Notes: generated by a model not told the origin, from the letters alone. 64,000 nucleotides of DNA from Candidatus Peregrinibacteria bacterium (GCA_018655275.1 JABIJZ010000002.1:62001-126000), one strand, 5' to 3'. Positions 7,974 to 16,973 are shown, numbered from the stretch's first letter. Translations and numbers: made by a program.

Positions 7974-9770
7974 ATGAATCCTATACACTCAAAAACAGAT
8001 TCAAAGAAAACAAACCTCGAGTTTCTAAATCATTTGTACGCCTCTCTAGCGGAAGAACTCTCACTAGAAGGCACTTTAAAAACCCTTAGCAAGATCCTAA
8101 GAGATTATTTCGATTGCAGATACACAGACTTCATACTCCTAGACGACAAAAACAAGGATCAATACACCATATACAACGTCCTTAAAAGCGGTGAGATAGA
8201 AATTCACGACACAAAAGTACAAGGCCTCACAAAAAAAGCCATTGAAACAAAAAAAGCCATAGCCATCGAAGACGTAAAAAAAGAACCACTCTACGACAAA
8301 TGGAGAAAAGACGTAAAATCAGAACTCTGCGTTCCGTTATTTTCAAAAAGAAGAGTTATTGGGTGTATCAACCTTGAATTCATAGACAAACAAACTTTCG
8401 AAAAAGACACCATTACTTCTCTCGAGATAGTTGGAAAAGGAGTAGGTGCAATTCTAAGAAATGCAAAACTCCATGAAACAATAGATAAATCAGAAAAGAA
8501 ATTCAGACAATTAGTAGAACACATGAACGAAGGATTGTGGGTAGGAGATGAAAACCACAACACAACATACGTAAATCCAAAATTCGCAGAGATGGCCGGC
8601 CTAAGCAAAGAAGAATGTCTAAAAAAAGACTGTTTCGATTTTTATGACGAAGATAGTGTCCAAGACATACAAGCAAACCACGAACTAAGAACAAAAGGTA
8701 CAAGCTCACAATACGAGCTAACAATGATGAACAAAAATGGAGACAAAATTCCCCTACTATGTTCAGGAACGCCAATTTCAGGAGGAACCCTGGGTATATT
8801 CACAAACTTAAGCCTCCTAAAAGAAAAAGAACAACAAATCACCGAATTATCAAAATCTGAAAGACTTCTAGCCTACATAACAGACAACTCTATAGACGGA
8901 ATCATCAGTGTAGATAGAAATTTAATAATAAAATCTTGGAACAAAGGTGCTGAAAAAATGTTCGGATACAAAAAAGAAGAAGTATTGGGTCAAAACGTTA
9001 GAATGCTAATGCCACCCCAAAAAATCAAACAAGGTGAACTTGAACAAATAGTAAAAATAACTTTAGAAAAAGGATTCCTGCGCAGTTACGAATCAATCCG
9101 TATAAACAAGGCTGGCAAAGATCTCAATGTCGCCTTATCAGTAACAAAACTAACCGATGAAAAAAACAGATTCATAGGTTTCGGGATCATATACAGAGAC
9201 ATTTCTTATCAGAAAAAAGCTGAAAAAGAATTGCAATCACGATTTGAATCAATGCAAAACGCGTACCTAGAACTCGGAAGACAAAGAAGACAGCTAGATT
9301 ACCTTCTCGACACCTTGAACATAGCCATAGGAGATGAACATTTTCCAAACATAGAAAACTACATAGCAAACGCAGCAATAATGCTGACAAAAGCAGACGG
9401 AGCAACACTCAGACTATTTAACAAAAAAGACAAACTCCTTCACCTAAAAGCTTTAAGTGGAGTTCAAGCAGCCTGGTGGGGAAAATCAAAAGTTGAATTC
9501 CAAAACACAATCGCAGAACGAGCATACGACACAAGAAGACCAATCTTCATAAACGATCTTCAAAACAATCCCGTATACACAAGTCCAAAACTAGCAGCAG
9601 AACACGGATTTCTCGCCGCACTCGCAATCCCTTTATATGTAAAAAACGAATACATCGGAAATCTCACCCTCTACTCAAGCGACAAAAACAAATTGAACTT
9701 GATCGACGACACCTTCATCGCAAACTTTGGGAAACAAGCTTCTCTAGCATTATTCACAAACAAGCAGTAA
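7974..9770 (+). CDS. GAF-PAS-PAS-GAF sensor protein lacking an output domain
   Basis: 598 aa, soluble. Residues about 20-165 form a GAF domain (ending SELCVPLFSKRRVIGCINLE), 175-290 a PAS domain (RQLVEHMNEGLWVGDENHN), 300-415 a second PAS (DGIISVDRNLIIKSWNKGAE, GYKKEEVLGQNVRMLMP, GIIYRDISYQKKAEKE), then a coiled linker and a second GAF (about 440-596, with LAIPLYVKNEYIGNLTLYSS). The protein stops there: no histidine-kinase HATPase, GGDEF, EAL or HTH domain. Such proteins normally signal to a partner; the two receiver-like proteins just upstream are the obvious candidates (inference). The start is an ATG 53 nt after the preceding stop. Confidence 0.85.
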   Translation: MNPIHSKTDSKKTNLEFLNHLYASLAEELSLEGTLKTLSKILRDYFDCRYTDFILLDDKNKDQYTIYNVLKSGEIEIHDTKVQGLTKKAIETKKAIAIEDVKKEPLYDKWRKDVKSELCVPLFSKRRVIGCINLEFIDKQTFEKDTITSLEIVGKGVGAILRNAKLHETIDKSEKKFRQLVEHMNEGLWVGDENHNTTYVNPKFAEMAGLSKEECLKKDCFDFYDEDSVQDIQANHELRTKGTSSQYELTMMNKNGDKIPLLCSGTPISGGTLGIFTNLSLLKEKEQQITELSKSERLLAYITDNSIDGIISVDRNLIIKSWNKGAEKMFGYKKEEVLGQNVRMLMPPQKIKQGELEQIVKITLEKGFLRSYESIRINKAGKDLNVALSVTKLTDEKNRFIGFGIIYRDISYQKKAEKELQSRFESMQNAYLELGRQRRQLDYLLDTLNIAIGDEHFPNIENYIANAAIMLTKADGATLRLFNKKDKLLHLKALSGVQAAWWGKSKVEFQNTIAERAYDTRRPIFINDLQNNPVYTSPKLAAEHGFLAALAIPLYVKNEYIGNLTLYSSDKNKLNLIDDTFIANFGKQASLALFTNKQ

Positions 9771-9802
9771 TATATCGGTAAACAAGAATTAACCTCATTT
9801 TC

Positions 9803-10198
9803 ATGTTTATCACACCCAAACTTCTTCTGGTTGCATTCGCAATTATGATGATCATCGTCCTATTTCCTGCACTTCTAAATCCAAAAAAATTCCAAAAAGC
9901 AATCAAACAAATGGTCTCTGACGAAGCTCAAACAAGACTACTAGGTCTTTGGATCCTCACAATTTCTTTTCTATTTTTGAGCGTACATTGGAAATTAACA
10001 GGAGGATGGTACATCATTATCCCAATAATAGGATGGCTAGCATTAATAAAAGGATGCATTTACATATGGTTTCCAAAAACAATTCAAAAAATAGCAAAAA
10101 AAGTCTGGCTCAAATCTGAAAACAAAACAGGGATCTTAGCATTCATAGACCTATTAGCAATAATAGCTCTACTATACATAGGAATCTACATATACTAG
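9803..10198 (+). CDS. Small membrane protein, unknown function
   Basis: 131 aa with about four hydrophobic segments (near residues 5-22, 47-63, 68-88 and 112-131) separated by Lys-rich loops. No family recognised. It lies 32 nt after the GAF/PAS sensor on the same strand, so it may be the last gene of that unit and could tether it to the membrane (inference). Its end is 5 nt from the convergent rpmB stop. Confidence 0.6.
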   Translation: MFITPKLLLVAFAIMMIIVLFPALLNPKKFQKAIKQMVSDEAQTRLLGLWILTISFLFLSVHWKLTGGWYIIIPIIGWLALIKGCIYIWFPKTIQKIAKKVWLKSENKTGILAFIDLLAIIALLYIGIYIY

Positions 10199-10203
10199 GA
10201 CTG

Positions 10204-10398
10204 TTATCTAGCCTTCTTCTGAAGAATCTTTAAACCTTTAGCAGATATCTTCATCTTTTCAACTTTCCCTGTTTCAGGGTTGAAAACTTTCTTTTTCAAC
10301 AAATTTGGAAGAAATCTTCTTTTAGTCTTCCTGTGAGAGTGACTAACATTACACCCTGCAGAAGGTCTTTTACCAGTTACTGAGCAAACTTTCGACAT
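10204..10398 (-). CDS. rpmB: 50S ribosomal protein bL28
   Basis: 64 aa, very basic. It has the bL28 signatures: C-x-V-T-G-K-R-P at the N-terminus, the [12 protein letters not shown] core with F-x-P-N-L, and the C-terminal [11 protein letters not shown]. Length fits the family. A structural part of the large subunit near the exit site. Transcribed away from the lyase gene at 10495; a TTGCTT-16-TAGAAT pair on the - strand lies upstream. Confidence 0.95.
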   Translation of the reverse strand: MSKVCSVTGKRPSAGCNVSHSHRKTKRRFLPNLLKKKVFNPETGKVEKMKISAKGLKILQKKAR

Positions 10399-10458
10399 AC
10401 TTCTTGATTAAAATTGCCCGCCTATTCTAGCAACGATCCTCAAAAAAGCAAGTAAAAC

Positions 10459-10487
10459 TTGTAAAGAAAAACGAACTATATTATATT
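10459..10487 (+). promoter_or_regulatory. Promoter for the lyase gene at 10495
   Basis: TTGTAA (10459-10464), a 17-nt spacer and TATATT (10482-10487). The start codon is only 8 nt past the -10 box, so the transcript would be almost leaderless. Confidence 0.55.
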
Positions 10488-10494
10488 CGAGGCC

Positions 10495-11796
10495 ATGGCA
10501 AATCAAAAACAAAGATCAGAAAAAGACAGCTTGGGCACAATAAAAGTCCCATCAGACAGCTATTATGGCGCATTCACAACAAGAGCATTAGCAAACTTCC
10601 AAATCTCAAACATGAGAGCGCCTAAAATGTTCAAAAAAACCTTAGGCTTGATCAAAAGAGCTGCCGCAGAAACAAACCTAGAAGTAAAACAACTAGATCA
10701 AAAACTCGCAAAAGCAATAATCCAAGCAGCTCAAGAATTCGAGGAAGGCAAATTCGACACAGAGTTCCGACTCGACGTACTCCAAGCAGGCGCTGGAACA
10801 CCTTTCAACATGAACACGAACGAAATCATAGCAAATCGAGCAAACGTACTTCTGAAAGGACAAAAAGGTAAAAACTCACCAGTTCACCCAAACAATCACG
10901 TAAATCTCGGACAATCTTCAAACGACGTAATTCCTTCAACCACAAAAATAGCAGCACTTTTGCTTCTTCAAACACTTCTAGAAGAAACCAAAAAATTAGA
11001 AAAAGCTTTCGACAAAAAAGCCACACAATTCAAAACAATTAAAAAAGTTGGGCGAACACACCTCCAAGATGCAGTCCCAATGACACTAGGACACGAATTC
11101 GATGCATATTCAAAAGCAATAACAAGATCAAGAAAAAGTATAGAAAAAGCCGCAGAAGACATGCATGTTATAGGGCTCGGAGGTACAGCGATAGGTACAG
11201 GAATTCTCGCTCATCCAAATTTCAAAAAGAAAGTAGTAGAAAAATTATCAAAACTCACAGGCCTCAAACTAAAAAATCCAGAGAATCTAACAGAAACAAC
11301 AAACAACTACGCACCATTCGCCGATTTCTCAAACACTCTCACGCTCCTTGCCTCAAATCTGTTCAGAATAGCAATGGACCTCAAACTACTGTCATCTGGT
11401 CCAGACGCAGGCATCAACGAACTTGACCTCCCAGAAGTCCAACCAGGATCTTCAATCATGCCAGGCAAAATCAATCCATCAATTCCAGAATCAGTAGAAA
11501 TGGCCTTCTACCACATCTCAGGAAACAACGAGACCATCAAACTCGCAGCAATGCACGGACAACTCGAGCTCAATTCAAACTGCCCAATCATCATGTACAA
11601 CCTTCTTCAAACAGAAGAGATCCTCACAAACACTCTCAACACCTTCAGAACAAAATGCATTGACGGAATAGAAGCCAACAAAAAACAAATTAAACGCCTT
11701 TACGATGGATCAAACTGCGAAGCCACAACTCTTGTCCCAAAATACGGATATGACAAAGTTGCCGAAATGATAAAGAAAGGTAAATTGAAAAATTAA
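10495..11796 (+). CDS. Aspartate ammonia-lyase / fumarase class II family enzyme
   Basis: 433 aa of the aspartase/fumarase superfamily: aspartate to fumarate and ammonia, or malate/fumarate interconversion. Visible marks are the N-terminal EKDSLGTIKVPSDSYYGAFT, AGAGTPFNMNTNEIIANRA, HPNNHVNLGQSSNDVIPS (SxND), VGRTHLQDAVPMTLG and the mobile loop GSSIMPGKINPSIPES. The I-P-E after the loop and the later GNNETIKLAAMHGQLELN favour aspartase over FumC, where the loop continues with T-Q-x-E. It is about 40 residues shorter than E. coli AspA at the C-terminus. Its 3' end overlaps the convergent VirD4-like gene by 4 nt. Confidence 0.85.
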   Translation: MANQKQRSEKDSLGTIKVPSDSYYGAFTTRALANFQISNMRAPKMFKKTLGLIKRAAAETNLEVKQLDQKLAKAIIQAAQEFEEGKFDTEFRLDVLQAGAGTPFNMNTNEIIANRANVLLKGQKGKNSPVHPNNHVNLGQSSNDVIPSTTKIAALLLLQTLLEETKKLEKAFDKKATQFKTIKKVGRTHLQDAVPMTLGHEFDAYSKAITRSRKSIEKAAEDMHVIGLGGTAIGTGILAHPNFKKKVVEKLSKLTGLKLKNPENLTETTNNYAPFADFSNTLTLLASNLFRIAMDLKLLSSGPDAGINELDLPEVQPGSSIMPGKINPSIPESVEMAFYHISGNNETIKLAAMHGQLELNSNCPIIMYNLLQTEEILTNTLNTFRTKCIDGIEANKKQIKRLYDGSNCEATTLVPKYGYDKVAEMIKKGKLKN

Positions 11797-14078
11797 ACCA
11801 ACGGAGCCGAAAAGTTTTCTTCACCAGGCATCACTTGTTCATCTTCATCTGTCGTAGCACTACCATCTTTTTCATACCCCTTTTCCATTTGTTCAATCAT
11901 AGCCTCAACCTCATTTCGAGGCTTACCATAAGTTTTTCTAGAATACTCAATAATCTCTGAACTCAAATCATTAACAGGCTTTGGTACATCAAGAGTATAT
12001 CCTGAGAATGGATCACGCAATTTCCCCTCAATAGTCATCTTCACATAAAATTCCCTTACACCAAGATTGATCATATCATTTGCCTTAAATACAGGCGTAT
12101 ATTCTCGTTCCAAATTGAAAGCATCTTCAGCACCAACACGAAATGAAATCATCGAACCAACATTTCCAAAAACCATTGATTTTGTATAATCATCAAGCTG
12201 TCCAAGATGCTGATGCGAAACACAAAGATTCAAACGATACTTTCTCGCTTCCGACAAAATCTCACCGAAAGTACGTGTAGCAAAGTTCTGAAACTCGTCC
12301 ACATAGAAGTAAAAATCTTTACGATCATCTTCCGCCATCGCCGCACGTTTCATTGCACTTCTATAAAGCGAAGTAATAATCATCGCACCAATCAAACCTG
12401 ATATTTCTTCCGAAAGAGTACCTTTCGAAACATTCATAAGTAAGATTTTTTGATTATTCATAATATCATCCATATCCATTCTATTTTGTGGCTGTCCCAC
12501 TATATTTCTTACCAAAGCAGTCGATACAAACTGTCCAATTTTATTCAAAATAGGCACAATAGCCTCATTATCAAACTTCTCACTCCACGCAGCAAACTCA
12601 TTCACCCAAAAGTTCTTAACCACAGTATCATTAATATGAGAAACCACTTTTTGACGATAGTTTTTATCAGTCAACATTTTCAAAATCCCGAATATCGTAG
12701 AATTTGGATAATCAAACAAAGCCAATACCGTATACCTCATCACATGCTCAAGACGGAACGTCCAGTTGTCTCCAAATAATTTCTTAAATATCTCAATGAA
12801 ACCCATCGCCACATGCTGTCTATATTCCATCTCTACAGATTCAATCGGATTAAACCCAATCGGATATTCCATATCTGCAGGATTAAACACCACAACATCT
12901 TTCGCACGATGATCAGGCACATATTTCAAAACATTCTCAACCAAATCTCCATGAGGATCCAACACTCCCACTCCCTCTCCATTCAAAATATCCGACACAA
13001 TCAAAAGCTCAAGCAACTTCGACTTCCCCACCCCAGATTTACCAACCACATAAAGATGCCTTCTTCTATCTGCACGAGTAATTCCAAATTTCAAATACTG
13101 ATTATGAAAGTTAGTCCTTGCAAAGAAACTCACTGTTTTTGGATCAACATTCCCCTCCTTCGGCAAATCCATAGGAGGTTCCGCTTTTTTAGATACAGTA
13201 CAAACCAAATTTGGCACAGCATCCTTTGCTCCCTTCGGAAGATGGTAAATAGTAGCAATCTCTTGAATATTAAAAATATATCTATTAGAAGCAAATCTTC
13301 TCAAACCATATTCCCTCAAAAAACTTGGATTAGTCGTAAATTTAACAGCTTTAAACGAATTCAAATCCTGCTCATCAAAAATTGAGAACGTATTGGCCAA
13401 AGCACGAAGCTTCTGTGTAGCCACACGTTGATCAGGAGCAAAATAAGCAATACGTACAGAAGCCTTAAAAGTATCTTTTGCAAACTTCTTTGACGCCATA
13501 TCCCTTTCTTTTTTCAAAATATCAACACGCGACTTTGTACGAAAAAGCTTCCTAATATCAAATTTATTAAGAAAAGACCTAATTCTAAGATTAAATTTCT
13601 TTCCAAAACTAAACCTCCCCTCACCTGACGAAGGTGACAAAACAATCTGCACCCAACCCTGCTCACTTTCCTGAGTCTTGGTAAGATAAGAGAAAACCGC
13701 CGCCATACTCGATCCCTCAAACATATCATAAGTCTTGATAGGATAAAGATCACTTCTGCGAAGTCCTAATTCCGCACCCGCAAATTTCAATCCAGTTGCT
13801 TTAAGATCAACATTAGAATAATCCTTCAAAAATTCAATTTCAGCATGAGGATATTCAGCATAAATTTGCCCTTTAAGTGCCGGCATTTGAGCCTGCTTAC
13901 ACCAAACAAACAAATATATATGCTGATGTAGAGAAACTATCTCCAGAGAAAATTTAGCCCCTCCAACCACTCCATGCAAAGTATCCAAAAGCTGTTCAAA
14001 AACAACCTCATCTTTATCATTATCATGAGCAACTTTGATGAGCATCAGAACATTGTCTGTAGTAGGCGCTGGAGTCAT
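11793..14078 (-). CDS. VirD4/TraG-like type IV secretion coupling ATPase
   Basis: 761 aa. The N-terminal 320 residues are family-specific. The ATPase core starts near residue 335 with HLYVVGKSGVGKSKLL (Walker A, 346-353), GVLDPHGDLVENVL, then DFYFYVDEFQNFA (Walker B, D594/E595) and SHQHLGQL (sensor Gln region). This order is typical of VirD4/TraG/HerA-like proteins that pump DNA or protein. No N-terminal membrane helices are seen, unlike classic VirD4, so it may be a soluble form. The T4SS-pilin-like cluster at 29584-32308 could belong to the same apparatus (inference). Its start is preceded by a TTGATT-17-TAAAAT promoter. Confidence 0.8.
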   Translation of the reverse strand: MTPAPTTDNVLMLIKVAHDNDKDEVVFEQLLDTLHGVVGGAKFSLEIVSLHQHIYLFVWCKQAQMPALKGQIYAEYPHAEIEFLKDYSNVDLKATGLKFAGAELGLRRSDLYPIKTYDMFEGSSMAAVFSYLTKTQESEQGWVQIVLSPSSGEGRFSFGKKFNLRIRSFLNKFDIRKLFRTKSRVDILKKERDMASKKFAKDTFKASVRIAYFAPDQRVATQKLRALANTFSIFDEQDLNSFKAVKFTTNPSFLREYGLRRFASNRYIFNIQEIATIYHLPKGAKDAVPNLVCTVSKKAEPPMDLPKEGNVDPKTVSFFARTNFHNQYLKFGITRADRRRHLYVVGKSGVGKSKLLELLIVSDILNGEGVGVLDPHGDLVENVLKYVPDHRAKDVVVFNPADMEYPIGFNPIESVEMEYRQHVAMGFIEIFKKLFGDNWTFRLEHVMRYTVLALFDYPNSTIFGILKMLTDKNYRQKVVSHINDTVVKNFWVNEFAAWSEKFDNEAIVPILNKIGQFVSTALVRNIVGQPQNRMDMDDIMNNQKILLMNVSKGTLSEEISGLIGAMIITSLYRSAMKRAAMAEDDRKDFYFYVDEFQNFATRTFGEILSEARKYRLNLCVSHQHLGQLDDYTKSMVFGNVGSMISFRVGAEDAFNLEREYTPVFKANDMINLGVREFYVKMTIEGKLRDPFSGYTLDVPKPVNDLSSEIIEYSRKTYGKPRNEVEAMIEQMEKGYEKDGSATTDEDEQVMPGEENFSAPLV

Positions 14079-14112
14079 ATTTCAATTAAATAAATTCAAT
14101 CCCACTCCCTAT

Positions 14113-14141
14113 ATTTTACAGGAAAACGAGATATTAATCAA
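14113..14141 (-). promoter_or_regulatory. Promoter for the VirD4-like gene
   Basis: Read on the - strand: TTGATT (14136-14141), a 17-nt spacer and TAAAAT (14113-14118), 34 nt before the ATG at 14078. Confidence 0.5.
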
Positions 14142-14175
14142 TATGTCAACCAGTCCAAATAAAACTTTCCTAGTG

Positions 14176-14442
14176 CTACCCAATATACTGCCAGAAACAC
14201 TCCTGACAATAAACTGTGTACTTACTATCCTCAGGATAAGTCGAAATAATGTCCTTTTGACACTTATCACACTTCCTCTTGTACAATTTCCTCTCATTTC
14301 GGAGAGAAAGTCGCCTTTTTTGCCTACATTCTGGGCAATTTTCAGGCCAAGGCAGATCTTTTTTCTTATAGAACTTTTGCTCCTGTTCAATAATCAGGAA
14401 ATCTTTAGTACAAGCTTTACATGTTTTTTTCTCATCAGGCAT
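14176..14442 (-). CDS. Small zinc-ribbon protein (zf-trcl-like)
   Basis: 88 aa with four CxxC pairs: CKACTKDF, PENCPECRQKRR, CDKCQKDI and YCQEC. The run F-Y-x-K-K-D-L-P-x-P-x-x-C-P-x-C-R is typical of a probable zinc-ribbon domain found fused or adjacent to other proteins in reduced bacteria. It should bind two zinc ions; a role in nucleic-acid or protein binding is only inference. It lies 64 nt downstream of the Cys-rich paralog A and has its own promoter at 14470-14497. Confidence 0.7.
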   Translation of the reverse strand: MPDEKKTCKACTKDFLIIEQEQKFYKKKDLPWPENCPECRQKRRLSLRNERKLYKRKCDKCQKDIISTYPEDSKYTVYCQECFWQYIG

Positions 14443-14469
14443 ATTTGTGGTGTTTAGAAACTAATCAAA

Positions 14470-14497
14470 ATTATATCAGACTACACATTTATAACAA
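14470..14497 (-). promoter_or_regulatory. Promoter for the zinc-ribbon gene
   Basis: On the - strand: TTGTTA (14492-14497), a 16-nt spacer and TATAAT (14470-14475), 27 nt before the ATG at 14442. Confidence 0.55.
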
Positions 14498-14506
14498 CTT
14501 TTTTCT

Positions 14507-15493
14507 TCAATACTCATTCAACCCAGGTGTTGGCTCAGGCCAAAACAAAGTCGCATTACTATCTTCATACTTGTAAGTAGACGGCAAATGTCGTCCATAT
14601 TCTCCATCTTTCTTCATCTGTTCCTTGATTTCAGCCACCTGCTTTTCCCATTCCTCCTCCGATCCAACTTTTTCATTAAAAATACAATACTCGGCATGAT
14701 TCATAGAAAAACATCCAAAACAATGATGGGAATTGTGCACATTGTCACAATACTCGAGATCATTCGAATAAAAACAAGTCACACAAAAATTGCAATTATA
14801 TAGCTCCATCTCACTCATAACCTCGTAACAAAGCTCCGATTTGTAATACGAATTCGACATATCCATTGAATCCTTGAGCTCCTCACAGGTTTGGCAGTAC
14901 ATGCAATCCTCCATTTTCCGAACATCATAACACTCCACACAACACTTCGAATTATAAACATAATCTCCTGTACACTCATGATTTTCCATCTGATGAACGT
15001 CCCGTTTTGGCGTACTTAATTTCGCGTCTTCCAATTTCTGAACCAATTCTTCATGAGTATACTGATCCTTCAATTTCTCCACCTCTTCTTCGTACGTATC
15101 AGGATCAACTTTTTTATTAAAAATCATATTCTGCTGCCTCTTCTGGTCTACACAACAAAAACAATTATTACACCCAGTACAATCAAACAAATACTCACAA
15201 TCCGTACAATTCCTACAATCCTGAGAATAATTGGTGTTGTAGCAACCATGACAATCTAAACAGTCATAGCAAAGCGTGCAATCAAAAGTATACGCACAAT
15301 CTGTAGTATCCTTTGAGTTATACAAAAAAAACGAATAAAAACAATCCTCATCATACTCACTCCCAGAACACAAATGGCAATTCTTCATGTTCCCGCTATA
15401 GCTCACATACGGACTATTCTCATTACGAATATTTACAATTCCCAATCGCGGCTCCTTCGCCCGCACTTCAATCATTTTTTGTAAATAAGACAT
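14507..15493 (-). CDS. Cys-rich duplicated protein, paralog A
   Basis: 328 aa with about 32 cysteines and no signal peptide or membrane segment. It is built of two similar halves. Each half is a run of short DC/xxC units, often preceded by Asp, Asn or Gly (for example CTLCYDCLDCHGCYN), then a block with the spacing C-x-x-C-F-x-C followed by I-F-N-x-K-V and a charged helix (E-E-E-V-E-K-L-K; E-W-E-K-Q-V-A-E-I). The quasi-5-residue spacing recalls pentapeptide-repeat helices but with Cys in place of the usual Leu/Phe. Metal or Fe-S binding, or a structural Cys ladder, are both possible. Paralogs B and C are at 17520 and 18955. The stop is TGA. It is divergent from the TrmB gene at 15649. Confidence 0.85.
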   Translation of the reverse strand: MSYLQKMIEVRAKEPRLGIVNIRNENSPYVSYSGNMKNCHLCSGSEYDEDCFYSFFLYNSKDTTDCAYTFDCTLCYDCLDCHGCYNTNYSQDCRNCTDCEYLFDCTGCNNCFCCVDQKRQQNMIFNKKVDPDTYEEEVEKLKDQYTHEELVQKLEDAKLSTPKRDVHQMENHECTGDYVYNSKCCVECYDVRKMEDCMYCQTCEELKDSMDMSNSYYKSELCYEVMSEMELYNCNFCVTCFYSNDLEYCDNVHNSHHCFGCFSMNHAEYCIFNEKVGSEEEWEKQVAEIKEQMKKDGEYGRHLPSTYKYEDSNATLFWPEPTPGLNEY

Positions 15494-15577
15494 AGTTTTT
15501 TGGGATTAATTATCCAGGACAAAGAGTACCACAACCCAAGACCCCTGTCCACCCCGTCCCGACACCTCACGCACACA

Positions 15578-15606
15578 TTGACTTTCCGCCGCTACTAGCC
15601 TATAAT
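15578..15606 (+). promoter_or_regulatory. Promoter for TrmB-like regulator 1
   Basis: TTGACT (15578-15583), a 17-nt spacer and TATAAT (15601-15606); near consensus. The gene starts at 15649. Confidence 0.7.
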
Positions 15607-15610
15607 TGGC

Positions 15611-15631
15611 TTGTCGGAAACTTTCCCACAA
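15611..15631. promoter_or_regulatory. Candidate operator of TrmB-like regulator 1
   Basis: Inverted repeat TTGTCGGAAA-C-TTTCCCACAA: the two 10-nt arms match at 9 of 10 positions. It begins 5 nt past the -10 box, covering the expected transcription start, where a bound repressor would block initiation. Autoregulation is inference. Confidence 0.55.
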
Positions 15632-15648
15632 CATTAAAAAATCCCAAA

Positions 15649-16416
15649 ATGATAATTGAAAAACTCAAAAAAGCAGGCTTCTCTGAAAAGGAAGCTCTGG
15701 TGTACACACACCTAATCCGCCTAAACGCACAACCAGCTTCAGTGATAGCCGAAAAAGCAGATATCAACCGTACAACAACATACGATATTATCGAAACTCT
15801 GACAAAACGCGGCCTCATATCTTCAATAAAAAAAGACGGAATCACATATTTCAAAGCACTAGACCCAAAAGAGCTCCTCAACTATCTCGAACGAGAAAAA
15901 GTCGAACACACCAAGAAAATCGAGAAACAACAGAAAGAAATCGAAGAACTCCTGCCAGCACTAATTTCCCTCGAGAATCCTGAGAGCACCAAGCCAAAAG
16001 TCACATTCTACGAAGGAGAGAAAGGCATGCGCCAAGCATACGAAGACACACTAACCTCAAAAGAAACCATCCTCGCATACGCCAACGTCGAAGACATGCA
16101 CAAAGGACTTCCAAATTTCTTCCCCGAATACTACCAAAGACGCGGCGTAGAGAAAAAAATTCACATCAAATGTATCGCCCCAAACAACAAAACCTCAATA
16201 GAACGCCACAAACAAGACAAAAAAGAAAATCGAGAAATGGTCCTAATCCCGGAATCAGAATACGATTTCTCTCCTGAAATCAACATCTACGAGGACAAAG
16301 TCCTTTTCGCCTCATGGCGTGAAAAAATGGCAATCATCATAAAATCCAAAGAAATCGCCGACTTCCACAAAAAAATGTACAAACTTGCATGGAAAGCTGC
16401 AAAAAAAGAAGATTAA
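15649..16416 (+). CDS. TrmB-family transcriptional regulator 1
   Basis: 255 aa. The N-terminal winged helix (residues about 1-75) has the TrmB pattern: GFSEKEALVYTHLI, QPASVIAEKADINRTTTYDIIETLTKRGLI, then the wing GITYFKALDP. A coiled helix (E-H-T-K-K-I-E-K-Q) and a C-terminal effector region (about 115-250) follow. TrmB proteins bind small ligands such as sugars in archaea; many bacterial relatives have unknown effectors. It sits between Cys-rich paralog A (divergent) and the YkgJ-like gene (convergent, 4-nt overlap), so it may control the Cys-rich locus. A palindrome covers its own start site (15611-15631). Confidence 0.85.
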   Translation: MIIEKLKKAGFSEKEALVYTHLIRLNAQPASVIAEKADINRTTTYDIIETLTKRGLISSIKKDGITYFKALDPKELLNYLEREKVEHTKKIEKQQKEIEELLPALISLENPESTKPKVTFYEGEKGMRQAYEDTLTSKETILAYANVEDMHKGLPNFFPEYYQRRGVEKKIHIKCIAPNNKTSIERHKQDKKENREMVLIPESEYDFSPEINIYEDKVLFASWREKMAIIIKSKEIADFHKKMYKLAWKAAKKED

Positions 16417-16973
16417 AAAGAATTAAACCAATCAGATATCCTATCCGAAACAACCCTCAATTTATCAGAAACTCCAGGGTCAATCTCATGAAAATCATTT
16501 ACAATTGAAATCTCCTCCCTAGTGGCCCTAGGCAACACCAATCCACGCCCCCACTGCCAAAAATCATTTTCCTTTAACAATCTGACGCATCTCTCAACCC
16601 TCTCCACAAACTCAACAGAGATATCATTAATAATAGGACAACCACCTTCCCCACACCCATCACTTTCAACAACATTAAAAACAGTAATTCTCTTACCAGT
16701 CAACCCACTTACAACAGAGTACACAACAGGACTTAAAGTACAAAATAAAGGTTTATCAGCAAGATTAAATTTACATCCATCAGGCCCCAAACAATTTTTC
16801 ACCTTATTCCCCACAACCTCAACTCCCTCAGGAACATTAGAAAGAACCTCCCCCTCTAACAACATACCTCCCACAACACAACACCCATTACACCTTCCGT
16901 CCTCCAACGCAACCTGACATTCAGGCATCACTCCTCCAGCCATAATTTTTTTACATTCAGCTATAACATTCAT
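16413..16973 (-). CDS. YkgJ-like Cys-cluster protein 1
   Basis: About 186 aa from ATG 16973; an in-frame TTG at 16979 overlaps the upstream stop by 4 nt and would add two residues. Cysteines follow a YkgJ-type order: C-x-V-A-L-E-D-G-R-C-N-G-C-C near residue 20-35, then K-N-C-x(4)-G-C-K-F-N-L-A-D-K-P-L-F-C-T-L-S-P. This matches the C...CxxCC...C-x-I-Y-x-x-R-P-x-x-C-R-x-x-P layout of the YkgJ putative Zn/Fe-S cluster family. A further G-C-G-E-G-G-C-P lies near residue 110. The next gene upstream is a paralog. Metal binding is likely; biochemical role unknown. Confidence 0.65.
   Translation of the reverse strand: MNVIAECKKIMAGGVMPECQVALEDGRCNGCCVVGGMLLEGEVLSNVPEGVEVVGNKVKNCLGPDGCKFNLADKPLFCTLSPVVYSVVSGLTGKRITVFNVVESDGCGEGGCPIINDISVEFVERVERCVRLLKENDFWQWGRGLVLPRATREEISIVNDFHEIDPGVSDKLRVVSDRISDWFNSF

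Noticed and set aside
10495-11796. Class II fumarase (fumC)
   Set aside because: The lyase loop continues with S-I-P-E rather than T-Q-x-E, as in aspartases; family-level call kept but the fumC name is not used.
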